This document shows, in pieces, positions 37,543-46,053 of a DNA stretch of 64,000 nt. The stretch spans positions 2,497,001 through 2,561,000 of the forward strand of contig NC_019936.1 of assembly GCF_000327065.1 (NCBI RefSeq). Direction: 5' to 3'. A program made the translations under genes and the position numbers. How positions within the stretch are numbered: position 1 is the stretch's first letter; each line of letters opens with the position of its first letter. The notes under the pieces are model-generated. The model made no database searches. It saw only the letters and a list, made by a program, of their open reading frames with translations, and was not told the DNA's origin. This DNA comes from Stutzerimonas stutzeri RCH2 (GTDB lineage Bacteria > Pseudomonadota > Gammaproteobacteria > Pseudomonadales > Pseudomonadaceae).

Positions 37543-40083
37543 TCAGCGCTGCTGCCAGCGTCCGTCAGGGGCATCGGCATTGGCGACCACATGCCATCCG
37601 CCGTCCGCCGCACGCAGCGCCTGGAGCTGGGCCTTGATAGCACTGACATCGCCAGTCGGCATCGCGGCAGCCACCGCTTGCGGATGCTCGGCGTCAAACC
37701 CGGCCAACCGCGCCTGCCAGACAGCCTCAGCCCGACGGCGAAGATCATGGCTCAGCCCATTGGGCGACTCACCGGTGGAGATGGCCTCCAGAACCTTGTC
37801 GGACGACGCTTCCAGGCCGGCCGAAAAGGATTGGAGAAAGGTTTCGATATGGCCGAGGATCTCGCCGGCAGGCGCGGAGGGCGACTGCACCGCGAAGACG
37901 ATACCGGCGCGCTCGCCAAGCTGGCGAAAGCCGCAGAACACCGCGTAGCCAAGCTGCAGTTCGCTGCGCAGACGGCGGAAAAAGGCGCTTTCCATCAGCC
38001 TTGCCAGCTGGCGCCAGGCTGCTTCCACTGACGCGCTACGCACGGGCAACGGACAGAACAACACCAACGCGTGCTCGGCGCCCGGATCACCGAAGCGCGA
38101 CCACAGGTAGCGAGGAGGCCGCTCAGCCTGCCGTTCGGCAACGGGCTCGGCGAGCCCCGGCATTGCGCCAAGGGCGTCCTGCAACGGTCCGCTCAGTCGG
38201 GCGGGAAGACCTACCGCCAGCGCATCCCATCGCGACACCTGCCAAACCCGCTCGAGCGCGCACTGATCCTGAAGCGTACTACCATCGACTACTGGCGGCT
38301 CGGCCAACACGGGCAAGCGCCGCAGCAGCTGTCGTATGAGTATCTCGTCAGCGCCGGGCACCTTCGCCTCGTCGAACAGACGCTGGCCGTCACTGAATGC
38401 AGCGACCCGTGGCATTTTCAGCACGTCGAGCAAGTCATGCAGGACGAGCGGCAGTGCCTCGGCGTAGCCGAACAGCGCAAGGCACCAGCTGCCGCCCAGA
38501 TCGTCGAAACGCAATTCGACACCCGTTTGGGCAGCGGCAACGGTGTGCACCCGCAATGCCGCGTGGAGCACATGCCATAACCCGGCCGGCGGTCGCCCCG
38601 CAGCGAACCGCCAGCGCAGGTAGAGTGCGCCCTGCCCGCGCGGATCGTCGCCATGCTCCAGCCAGCACAAGGCCGGCAACACCACGGGCGATACCCGCGG
38701 CTGTATCTGCCTGCTCAGCCAGGGGTTGCGCTCAGGCAGCTGCCACTGTCGTGCCTGGCTGGTAGCGACCGGCAGTCGTTCCGGCAGCATGTTCAATGCG
38801 AAACCGGCATTTGCCGCGATGGTGTCTGCGCTATGATCGCCGCGCTCTTCGCCCACCGTCAGGATGATCGGCTTGCTCCCATCGAGCTGCGCACCTAACG
38901 TCTGCAGCGCATGCTGAACCCGATTTGCGTCGATCGATGGCGCCCAGGCAGCCGGATCGGCCCAGTAGCGCAACAGCGCCAGAGGCTCCTTGCCCAGCAA
39001 GCCACGCTGACGGATCTGCACGTACTCGTCCCATAACTCGGGCCACGGCGCCTGCGAAGTCATGTACCGCAGCCAGCTGCGAATGGCCGCGACGAGCTCT
39101 GCGCGATGCGCCATGCCCTGTCCGGTCAGCTGCAGTTCCACCACGACGACGCCCTGCCCGTCATGCCAGTAAGGCACGCGAAGCGCCAGCGCCTCGCACC
39201 AGCCGGCGTCGCGCATCGCCATACAAAGGCTGCCGCTGGCCTGGGATGCCAGCCACGAACCCAGAACATCCAGCGCCACGCAGGTTTCGTCGGGCAGGCC
39301 GTCCAGTGCAAATGCCAGGTCCAGAAGCGGTCGCGCACCCTCCACTTGCAGACGCAGCGCAACACCGTCATTGACCCGCAACGGCGCGGTCTGCCTCGAG
39401 ACGGTAGGGGCAACCGGCAGCTGGCATTCGGCGCACTGCAGCAATTCCAGCAGATGCTCGATTCCGCACGGAGCAGCAATCAGTAACTCCATCTGCCCGC
39501 AGTGATAGAAGCGCTGGTGATAGCCCTTGAGCGCCTGCTGGAAGGCAGGGGATTCAACCGCCAGCGTGTCGCGATTACCCGCATGAAATGCCGAAAACGG
39601 ATGCGGAGCGCTCAGCGCTGTGCCGATAGCGGCATCGCACAGCGTTTCCCGATCACGTCCACGGGCCAGAAATTCCGCCTGTAGCACTTCGCGTTCGCGC
39701 AACTGCGCGGCCTCGTCGAGCAGCGGCCGCGCCAGCATATCGAGCAGGCGCTTGAGTGCGTCGTCGAAAACGTCGGCAGATATCTGAAAGAAAAAATCAG
39801 TGTGGCGCTCGCGCGTCGATGCGTTCAGTTGCCCGGCATGCCCCTGCACGAACGGCATCAGGCTTTCGCTCGCCGCGTAGGCCCGGCTACCGAGAAACAG
39901 AAGGTGTTCGAGGAAGTGCGCAAGCCCCGGGTACTCGCCTGGCGCGTCATGCGCTCCGGCATGCACGCGGACCAACGCCGCCGCCTGGCTACCGGCCGAC
40001 AACTGGATGAATCCCAGTCGCAGCCCGTTGGGCAACGTCCGACGCACCGGCAGCAAGTCAGATGGAATGCTGCCTGGTGTCAT
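37543..40083 (-). CDS. pqqF: M16 peptidase PqqF (PQQ biosynthesis)
   Basis: Protein of 846 residues with the inverted zinc motif HFLEH in the N-terminal M16 domain (GLAHFLEHLLFLGS) and the usual degenerate second half. PqqF with PqqG-type partners degrades the PqqA peptide during pyrroloquinoline quinone synthesis. The ATG at 40083 is preceded by GGAG at 8 bases, better than an upstream GTG. The other pqq genes are not in this window. It starts 34 bases after a MerR-type regulator on the same strand and may be co-transcribed with it. Confidence 0.85.
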   Translation of the reverse strand: MTPGSIPSDLLPVRRTLPNGLRLGFIQLSAGSQAAALVRVHAGAHDAPGEYPGLAHFLEHLLFLGSRAYAASESLMPFVQGHAGQLNASTRERHTDFFFQISADVFDDALKRLLDMLARPLLDEAAQLREREVLQAEFLARGRDRETLCDAAIGTALSAPHPFSAFHAGNRDTLAVESPAFQQALKGYHQRFYHCGQMELLIAAPCGIEHLLELLQCAECQLPVAPTVSRQTAPLRVNDGVALRLQVEGARPLLDLAFALDGLPDETCVALDVLGSWLASQASGSLCMAMRDAGWCEALALRVPYWHDGQGVVVVELQLTGQGMAHRAELVAAIRSWLRYMTSQAPWPELWDEYVQIRQRGLLGKEPLALLRYWADPAAWAPSIDANRVQHALQTLGAQLDGSKPIILTVGEERGDHSADTIAANAGFALNMLPERLPVATSQARQWQLPERNPWLSRQIQPRVSPVVLPALCWLEHGDDPRGQGALYLRWRFAAGRPPAGLWHVLHAALRVHTVAAAQTGVELRFDDLGGSWCLALFGYAEALPLVLHDLLDVLKMPRVAAFSDGQRLFDEAKVPGADEILIRQLLRRLPVLAEPPVVDGSTLQDQCALERVWQVSRWDALAVGLPARLSGPLQDALGAMPGLAEPVAERQAERPPRYLWSRFGDPGAEHALVLFCPLPVRSASVEAAWRQLARLMESAFFRRLRSELQLGYAVFCGFRQLGERAGIVFAVQSPSAPAGEILGHIETFLQSFSAGLEASSDKVLEAISTGESPNGLSHDLRRRAEAVWQARLAGFDAEHPQAVAAAMPTGDVSAIKAQLQALRAADGGWHVVANADAPDGRWQQR

Positions 40084-40117
40084 GGATTGCACTCCGTTAC
40101 CCGGACAGCCGTTGGCA

Positions 40118-41065
40118 TCAGGTATCCAGCTGGCCGGCGAGGAACTGCCGCAGACGGCGCTGCATCAGTTTGCCGGAGCTGCCCAGGCAAGCGATCGGCG
40201 AGCCCGCCAGGGCTTCACGCCCAAGTTCGGCTGCCTCGCCGGCAAGCGCCAGCGGGCAATCGAGACCCAGTGAAAGTTTGTTGAGCTGCCGCAGCTGCGC
40301 CTCGCCATGGGGCACATTGGAGAACAGCACGAGCCCCTGGGGCTTCATCTTGTCGCAGACCAGCGCCAGCTCTTCCAAAGGCTGGCCGATAGGCAGCACG
40401 CTGACGGCAAGGCTGTCGCCGCTCAACATCAGCCCTGCGACCAGCAGCTCCAGTTCGCGGCACTGACCCGGCATCGCCGCGAGCAGAACACGCTCGCCGG
40501 CAGGCATGCGGGCCAGCTGCAACCGCTGCAGTGCCCGCGCGCGCAAAAAGGCATCGAGGAAAAGCCACTCGCTGGTGCCGCCGAACTCATCCTGCCGCAG
40601 CAGCAGCTCCTGCCAGACCGGCAGCAGCACATCCTGGAACACCACGGCCAGTGGATAGGTGGAGAACACCTGGCCGTACAACTGTTCCAGACGCACTTCG
40701 TCGAAGCCATTCACCGCTTCGCGCAGCTGCCCCTGCCACTCGCCCCATTCGCCGCTAACCGTCGCAACCGGTTCCTCGGCTTCGCGAGTCGCCGCGCTGC
40801 GGGCCAGGATGCTGCCGACTTTGCTTACCGCCACACCGCGTTCGGTCCAGGACAGGATGCTGCGAACCGCTTCGACATCCGCCATCGAATACAGGCGGTG
40901 GCCGCTATCCGTACGCGTCGGGCGGATCAGCCCGTAGCGACGTTCCCAGGCACGCAGGGTGACCGGATTGACCCCCGTGAGGCGGGACACTTCGCGGATG
41001 GGGAATAGCTCCTGCTGCTCGAAGGCACTCGAGGACAGGGTCGAAGCGCCGGAAGATTCGGTCAT
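40118..41065 (-). CDS. MerR-family regulator, class II LitR-like
   Basis: Protein of 315 residues: an N-terminal MerR winged helix (FPIREVSRLTGVNPVTLRAWERRYG at about 22-46) and a C-terminal region folded like the helical plus cobalamin-binding part of CarH/LitR. The B12 signature DxHxxG is not present, as in class II LitRs of Pseudomonas, which depend on a LOV photoreceptor instead of B12. It is divergent from a DUF393 gene across a TGTACA-containing repeat, so it probably regulates itself. It starts at the ATG at 41065. Confidence 0.82.
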   Translation of the reverse strand: MTESSGASTLSSSAFEQQELFPIREVSRLTGVNPVTLRAWERRYGLIRPTRTDSGHRLYSMADVEAVRSILSWTERGVAVSKVGSILARSAATREAEEPVATVSGEWGEWQGQLREAVNGFDEVRLEQLYGQVFSTYPLAVVFQDVLLPVWQELLLRQDEFGGTSEWLFLDAFLRARALQRLQLARMPAGERVLLAAMPGQCRELELLVAGLMLSGDSLAVSVLPIGQPLEELALVCDKMKPQGLVLFSNVPHGEAQLRQLNKLSLGLDCPLALAGEAAELGREALAGSPIACLGSSGKLMQRRLRQFLAGQLDT

Positions 41066-41125
41066 GGGGCGGCTCGCTGGAAAAGAATGCCGAGATTGTA
41101 ACCCAGCGTTTCGCAGCATACCCTC

Positions 41126-41144
41126 TACAAACGTTGTACAAACG
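41126..41144. promoter_or_regulatory. TACAAACG direct repeat with TGTACA: LitR-type operator
   Basis: TACAAACG-TTG-TACAAACG (period 11 bp) contains TGTACA at 41135-41140. It lies between the LitR-like gene and the divergent DUF393 gene, close to a leftward TTGTAC...TATGCT promoter-like pair. The same hexamer recurs before folE and the phrB operon. Confidence 0.6.
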
Positions 41145-41158
41145 TGAGATGCGATGAA

Positions 41159-41608
41159 ATGACTCCTGATCTGCCACTGACGCTGTATGTCGATCGGGCC
41201 TGCCCGCTGTGCGCTCGTGAAGTTCGCTGGCTGGAACGCAGCGCTGACCCTACCCGGCTGCAGCTGGTGGATATCAGCGCCGTCGATTTCTCAACCGAGG
41301 GGCTTGGCCGCGATCTGCCGCAGCTACGTCGTCGCCTGCACGCGCGTAGCGCCAGCGGAGCCTGGCTGACCGGCGTGGACGCAACCTACTGGAGCTGGCG
41401 CCTGGCTGGGCATGGCCGCTGGGCCGCGCCACTTGGCTGGCGGCCGTTGCGCCCGCTCCTGCTGCTCGGCTATCAGCTGTTCGCTGTGCTGCGTCCGCAT
41501 CTCGAATGGTTGCCGCATCCGGACGGCGCCAGGCGCTGCACGGCTACACAGTGCGACGTGACACAGAACCCCTCACCTTCCGCCGGCAAACCCGAGAACC
41601 ACCGTTAG
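41159..41608 (+). CDS. DUF393 (DCC) family thiol-disulfide oxidoreductase-like protein
   Basis: Protein of 149 residues. The N-terminus has the DCC motif TLYVDRACPLCAREVRWL, a thioredoxin-like CxxC (CPLC), and later GVDATYWSWRLAG typical of DUF393. Family function is unknown; some members are membrane-associated redox proteins. A GTG at 41144 would add five residues; I prefer the ATG. Placement against a LitR operator suggests light or stress induction. It converges with and overlaps the next gene by 4 bases. Confidence 0.78.
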   Translation: MTPDLPLTLYVDRACPLCAREVRWLERSADPTRLQLVDISAVDFSTEGLGRDLPQLRRRLHARSASGAWLTGVDATYWSWRLAGHGRWAAPLGWRPLRPLLLLGYQLFAVLRPHLEWLPHPDGARRCTATQCDVTQNPSPSAGKPENHR

Positions 41609-41919
41609 TTCTCCGCGCGCAGCGGAATGCGCAAGCCCCGCTCGGGCTCAATGCCGAGCGGGCGGCCGATCATTTCGTCATGGCTGACCGGCTGCCGCCA
41701 GTAAACCTCGCGCACCCCACAAGCCTGCAGAACCCGTTTCAAACTGCCCTGGTCGCTCCAGACCGTCCGCTGGCCTTCGGCGAACTGGCGCCGCTTACCG
41801 CTGCGCTCGACTACCCAGGCGCTGTAACCGCAGCAGCGCAGGCCGTGCAGCTCGACCCGATCTATCCGGCCTCTGCAAACGGCAAAACGCAGCCCAAGCT
41901 TCGAAAGTTTGCTCTTCAC
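41605..41919 (-). CDS. DUF6482-like small protein
   Basis: Minus-strand protein of 104 residues or slightly less. The pattern ...[11 protein letters not shown]..., [26 protein letters not shown] resembles a Pseudomonas family of unknown function (DUF6482). The frame opens with GTG at 41919 without a clear ribosome site, so the start is uncertain. No catalytic motif is visible. Confidence 0.55.
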   Translation of the reverse strand: MKSKLSKLGLRFAVCRGRIDRVELHGLRCCGYSAWVVERSGKRRQFAEGQRTVWSDQGSLKRVLQACGVREVYWRQPVSHDEMIGRPLGIEPERGLRIPLRAEN

Positions 41920-42018
41920 GATTCTGATACCTATACAAAATCAGACTTGCGCACACGCCAGGCCGGTCGATGCGCCCCACGCCTGGAGCCTGTCCCGTGG
42001 TATGGCAGCGTATTCCTC

Positions 42019-42054
42019 TACAATTACTTGTACAATATTATTTATTCGTATAGC
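42019..42054 (+). promoter_or_regulatory. LitR-type operator and promoter of folE
   Basis: TACAAT-TACTTG-TACAAT, a direct repeat with period 12, includes TGTACA at 42029-42034 and overlaps TTGTAC, which with TATAGC (42049-42054) may form the promoter. The local DNA is strikingly AT-rich. The 76-base leader then runs to the folE ATG. Confidence 0.55.
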
Positions 42055-42130
42055 TTTGATCACATCTGGTGCTGACACCGCTCAGCCCATCGTCCACACA
42101 TCAGCGCTAGGCGCACTTAAAGGTCCCGAC

Positions 42131-42688
42131 ATGAACGATCTGCCCGGTCATTACCGCGAAATACTGTCTGGCGTGGGTGAGAACCCGGAGCGCGAAGGCT
42201 TGCGCGACACACCGCTGCGGGCCGCGAAGGCCATGCAGTACCTGTGTGGCGGTTACAACCGTAGCCTGGAAGAAGTGGTCAATGGCGCACTGTTCGCCTC
42301 TGACAATGACGAGATGGTCATCGTCAAGGACATCGAGCTGTACTCGCTGTGCGAGCACCACATCCTGCCCTTCATCGGCAAGGCGCATGTCGCCTATATC
42401 CCCACCGGCCGCGTGCTCGGTCTGTCCAAGGTGGCGCGCATCGTTGACATGTACGCCCGCCGCCTGCAGATTCAGGAGAACCTGACCCGCCAGATCGCCG
42501 AAGCCATTCAGGAAGTTACCGGCGCTGCCGGTGTTGCGGTGGTCATCGAAGCCAAGCACATGTGCATGATGATGCGCGGCGTGGAGAAGCAGAACTCGGT
42601 GATGAACACGTCGGTGATGCTTGGTGCCTTCCGCAGCTCCTGCAACACGCGGATGGAGTTTCTCCAGCTGATCGGGAGGGGTCAGTAA
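42131..42688 (+). CDS. folE: GTP cyclohydrolase I
   Basis: Protein of 185 residues with the FolE zinc and active-site blocks: [35 protein letters not shown] and [10 protein letters not shown]. It converts GTP to dihydroneopterin triphosphate for folate and pterins. Pseudomonas have several FolE copies; one beside FolX under a LitR-type operator may supply the pterin cofactor for photolyase-type proteins or a light-responsive pterin (inference). The stop overlaps the folX start. Confidence 0.93.
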   Translation: MNDLPGHYREILSGVGENPEREGLRDTPLRAAKAMQYLCGGYNRSLEEVVNGALFASDNDEMVIVKDIELYSLCEHHILPFIGKAHVAYIPTGRVLGLSKVARIVDMYARRLQIQENLTRQIAEAIQEVTGAAGVAVVIEAKHMCMMMRGVEKQNSVMNTSVMLGAFRSSCNTRMEFLQLIGRGQ

Positions 42689-43059
42689 TGGCGCGGCTGG
42701 AACCGGGCATGGCGCGTATCCGGGTGAAGGATCTGCGCCTGCGCACCTATATAGGCATCAACGAGGACGAGATCCTCAATCGCCAGGATGTACTGATCAA
42801 CCTGAACATCCTTTACCCCGCCGTCGAGGCAGTGCGCGATAACGACATCGAACAGGCGCTGAACTACCGCACCATCACCAAGGCGATCATCCGCCACGTG
42901 GAGCAGAATCGCTTCGCCCTGCTCGAGCGCATGACGCAGGAAATTCTCGATCTGGTAATGGCGCATCCCGCGGTGAGCTACGCCGAGGTGGAAGTCGACA
43001 AGCCGCACGCGCTGCGTTTTGCCGATTCCGTTTCGATCACCCTCGCTGGCAGTCGCTGA
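42688..43059 (+). CDS. folX: Dihydroneopterin triphosphate 2'-epimerase
   Basis: Protein of 123 residues of the FolB/FolX family ([51 protein letters not shown]). The RFADSVS ending and coupling to folE favour FolX over FolB. It epimerises dihydroneopterin triphosphate, the first committed step toward monapterin. The ATG shares a base with the folE stop (TAATG). Confidence 0.88.
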   Translation: MARLEPGMARIRVKDLRLRTYIGINEDEILNRQDVLINLNILYPAVEAVRDNDIEQALNYRTITKAIIRHVEQNRFALLERMTQEILDLVMAHPAVSYAEVEVDKPHALRFADSVSITLAGSR

Positions 43060-43067
43060 GCGCCGCC

Positions 43068-43589
43068 ATGACCAGCCGCCGCAACGTCATCATCGCCAGC
43101 CTGCTATGCCTGCTGCCGATGCTTGCGGCGGCGAACTGGCGCGAATCGGTGCCCCAGGCACGCCTGGTCGGCGAAGGCGAGCTGCGCTTCTTCGGCTTTC
43201 GCATCTATGATGCCCGCCTGTGGAGCGAACAGGCGCCGCTACAAGCGCAGGCACCCTTCGCCCTGGAATTGACCTATCACCGCGCCATCAGCCGCGAAGA
43301 CTTCGTGCGCACCAGCCTCGAAGAAATCCAGCGGCTCTCCGGCGAGCCGGCCGATTCCCCGCGCCTGCGCCAGTGGCGCGCAGAGATGCAGCGGGCCTTC
43401 GTCGATGTCACGCCCGGTGAGCGCATTACCGGTGTCTTTCTGCCCGGTCGCGGCTGCCGCTTCTACGTGAATGATCGACTGCAGCATGAAGTAGCCGACC
43501 CCGCCTTCGCCGATGCCTTCTTCGCCATCTGGCTCGACCCGCGCAGTCGCGACCAGAAGCTGCGACGTAATCTGCTGGGCCAACGGTGA
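43068..43589 (+). CDS. Chalcone isomerase-like periplasmic protein
   Basis: Protein of 173 residues with a signal peptide (cut near LAAANW) and the chalcone-isomerase-like pattern LVGEGELRFFGFRIYDARLW...FALELTYHRAISRED, ending in an ADAFFAIWLDPRS helix. Bacterial members are of unknown role and often sit near Cfa/DUF1365/DUF3833 genes, as here. It is translationally coupled to the MFS gene (GTGA). Confidence 0.78.
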   Translation: MTSRRNVIIASLLCLLPMLAAANWRESVPQARLVGEGELRFFGFRIYDARLWSEQAPLQAQAPFALELTYHRAISREDFVRTSLEEIQRLSGEPADSPRLRQWRAEMQRAFVDVTPGERITGVFLPGRGCRFYVNDRLQHEVADPAFADAFFAIWLDPRSRDQKLRRNLLGQR

Positions 43590-44824
43590 AGAATCCGGCG
43601 CTGGCTGCCTATGGCCTGCTCGGCCTGCCGCTGGCGATGGCCATGCTGCCGATCTACGTGCTGGTGCCAAACTTCTACGCGGCGGATCTCGGGCTGGGTC
43701 TGGCGCTGACCGGCACCGTGCTGTTTCTGGCCCGCTTGCTGGACACCGTGCAAGACCCCTGGCTAGGCCGCTTCATCGACCGCCGCTCGCCACGCGGCTG
43801 GACCATCATGCTGGCCGGCGCGGCCATCCTGCTGAGCCTGGCAATGGCGGCGCTGCTGATTCCGCCGGAGCGCCTTGGCAAGTTCAGCCTTGCCTTCTGG
43901 CTCGGTGCATTGCTCGCCCTCACCTACACCCTGCACAGCCTCGTCAATATCACCTACCTGGCTTGGGGTGCACGCCTCTCCGATCAGCCTGACACCCGCA
44001 CCCGGGTCGCCGCCTGGCGCGAAGGCGCGGGGCTTTTCGGCGTGATTCTGGCCAGCATGCTGCCCAGCGTACTGGCGACGCAGTACGGCATGGCCGCGGC
44101 GCTGACGACCTTCGCCGCCACATTCGCCGCACTGCTTTGCATCGGCGCCGCTGTTCTCTTGCTGGCTGCACCCAGGCCGCGCCGTGCCGCACGCACCACC
44201 GCCGGAAGCTGGCGCCTGCCGCTGCGCAACGCGGCGTTTCGCCGGCTGGCGGGCGTCTATTTCATCAACGCCGTGGCCGTCGCGATTCCGGCAACGCTGG
44301 CGCTTTTTTTCATTGCCGACCGCCTGCAACTGGCGCAACTCACCGGACTGTTCCTGGCACTGTATTTCGTCAGCGGCGCCCTTGGTCTGCCGTTCTGGAC
44401 GCGCCTGGCCGATCGCCTGGGTAAGCGGCGCAGCTGGCGGATCGGCATGCTTACCGGTTGCGCCGCCTTCGTCTGGGCGGTGCTGCTGGAGCCCGGCTCG
44501 GCCTGGGCCTATGCCGGTGTCTGCGTGATGTCCGGTCTCGCCCTCGGTGCCGACCTGGCGCTGCCACCTGCACTGCTGGCGGACATCATCCCTACCGATG
44601 AGCGCGACTCGACCGCCGCCTACTTCGGCCTGTGGAGCTTTCTTGCCAAGCTGGCGCTGGCCATCGCCGGTCTCGCCTTGCCGCTGTTGGCATTAAGCGA
44701 CTACCAACCGGGCACACCGGCCGGCTGGAACCTCGCACTGGTCTACGCCGGCCTGCCCTGCCTGCTGAAGCTCGTGGCGGCGCGCCTGCTCACTTCCCTT
44801 CCCTGCGGAGAACCCAAACCATGA
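43586..44824 (+). CDS. MFS transporter, GPH (MelB-like) type
   Basis: Membrane protein of 412 residues with about twelve hydrophobic segments. LLDTVQDPWLGRFIDRRSPRGW is the loop 2-3 motif of the glycoside-pentoside-hexuronide:cation group. The substrate is unknown; relatives beside cyclopropane/furan fatty-acid genes are not sugar transporters by context. It starts at a GTG overlapping the previous stop and ends with an ATGA overlap to the DUF3833 gene. Confidence 0.85.
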   Translation: MKNPALAAYGLLGLPLAMAMLPIYVLVPNFYAADLGLGLALTGTVLFLARLLDTVQDPWLGRFIDRRSPRGWTIMLAGAAILLSLAMAALLIPPERLGKFSLAFWLGALLALTYTLHSLVNITYLAWGARLSDQPDTRTRVAAWREGAGLFGVILASMLPSVLATQYGMAAALTTFAATFAALLCIGAAVLLLAAPRPRRAARTTAGSWRLPLRNAAFRRLAGVYFINAVAVAIPATLALFFIADRLQLAQLTGLFLALYFVSGALGLPFWTRLADRLGKRRSWRIGMLTGCAAFVWAVLLEPGSAWAYAGVCVMSGLALGADLALPPALLADIIPTDERDSTAAYFGLWSFLAKLALAIAGLALPLLALSDYQPGTPAGWNLALVYAGLPCLLKLVAARLLTSLPCGEPKP

Positions 44825-45348
44825 AAAAGGTCCTGATACTGGCGTGCTGCCTGCTCCTGCTCAGCTGCACCGCAGTCGACGTCGAGCATTACCGCAACGA
44901 GGAACCGCAGCTGGAGCTGCGTAAATACTTCGTTGGCAAGGTCGACGCCTGGGGCATGTTCCAGAAGCGTTCCGGTGAGGTGGTGAAGCGCTTTCACGTC
45001 GAGATCGACGGCAGTCTGGATGGCGACAAGCTGATTCTCGACGAACACTTCCGCTACAGCGATGGCACCACCCAGCAACGTGTCTGGACCCTCACCGAAG
45101 AACGCCCCGGTCACTGGCGCGGCACCGCTGCCGACTTGGTTGGCGAAGCTCATGGCGAAGTGGCCGGCAACGCGCTGCGCTGGCGCTACGTGCTCAGCCT
45201 GCCGGTGGATGACAAGGTCTACGACGTGCATCTGGATGACTGGATGTATCTCATCGACGAACACACCCTGGCCAACCGTTCGTTCATGAGCAAGTTCGGC
45301 GTCGAGGTGGGTCAGGTCACGCTGTTTTTCCGCAAGCGTATCGAATGA
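44821..45348 (+). CDS. DUF3833 lipoprotein
   Basis: Protein of 175 residues with a lipoprotein signal (LLLLSCTA, lipidated Cys at 16). The DUF3833 pattern is visible: LELRKYFVGKVDAWGMFQKRSGEVVKRF and DDWMYLIDEHTLANRSFMSKFG. It probably lies in the outer membrane facing the periplasm. Function unknown; lipocalin-like binding of modified lipids is suggested by its usual neighbours. Coupled to the MFS gene. Confidence 0.85.
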   Translation: MKKVLILACCLLLLSCTAVDVEHYRNEEPQLELRKYFVGKVDAWGMFQKRSGEVVKRFHVEIDGSLDGDKLILDEHFRYSDGTTQQRVWTLTEERPGHWRGTAADLVGEAHGEVAGNALRWRYVLSLPVDDKVYDVHLDDWMYLIDEHTLANRSFMSKFGVEVGQVTLFFRKRIE

Positions 45349-45433
45349 GCTGATGTTTCGAGCACTACGGCAAGGCACTGATCAGGCCAAGTTGTTCTAG
45401 AATGCGCCGCATGCCCCTTCAGGATGTCGTGAC

Positions 45434-45880
45434 ATGATCAATGCCAAGCTGCTGCAACTGGTTATCGAAGCCTCCAACGATGGAATCGTGGTCGCCGAGC
45501 AGGAAGGCGACGACAACATCCTGATCTACGCCAACCCGGCCTTCGAACGCCTGACCGGCTATGCGGTGGACGACATCCTCTACCGCGACTGCCGCTTCCT
45601 GCAAGGCGAGGACCGGGACCAGGCTGGGCTGCAGGCGATCCGCGAGGCGGTGAAGAGCAACCAGCCCTGCCGCCAGATCATTCGCAACTACCGCAAGGAC
45701 GGCACGCCGTTCTGGAACGAGCTGTCCATCACCCCGGTATTCAACGAGGCCGACCAGCTGACCTACTTCATCGGCATCCAGAAGAACGTCACCGCCGAGG
45801 TCGATGCGCTGCAGCGGGTCGAAGCGCTGGAAGCCGAAATCCGCGATCTCAAGGCACAGCTCGCCCGCACTCAGGGCTGA
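45434..45880 (+). CDS. Short LOV photoreceptor (PpSB1-LOV type)
   Basis: Protein of 148 residues, a single LOV/PAS domain flanked by short helices. The flavin-binding motif reads YRDCRFLQGEDRDQ, with the photoactive Cys at residue 53, and FWNELSITPVF and YFIGIQKNVT complete the domain. It closely resembles the Pseudomonas putida PpSB1/PpSB2 LOV proteins, which bind FMN, form a cysteinyl adduct in blue light and relay the signal to class II LitR regulators. It has no output domain, so it acts by protein contact. AGGA precedes the ATG. Confidence 0.92.
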   Translation: MINAKLLQLVIEASNDGIVVAEQEGDDNILIYANPAFERLTGYAVDDILYRDCRFLQGEDRDQAGLQAIREAVKSNQPCRQIIRNYRKDGTPFWNELSITPVFNEADQLTYFIGIQKNVTAEVDALQRVEALEAEIRDLKAQLARTQG

Positions 45881-45885
45881 GCCAG

Positions 45886-45900
45886 GTGCCCGACGGGCAC
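45886..45900 (+). terminator. Short hairpin after the LOV gene
   Basis: GTGCCC-GAC-GGGCAC with only TTAA after it, 6 bases after the stop; a weak terminator candidate. Confidence 0.4.
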
Positions 45901-46053
45901 TTAACCGCCGCGCTCCGTGCTGGCGCGTGAGTATCAGCAGGCTCCGCCAGACCTACCTTAGTGCGGTGCACTCACGCGTTGCGATATGGGATACTGGCCA
46001 CCCGCCATATATCAAATCCTGATGTGGGCATGCTGATGCCCTAGGATCCTGTC

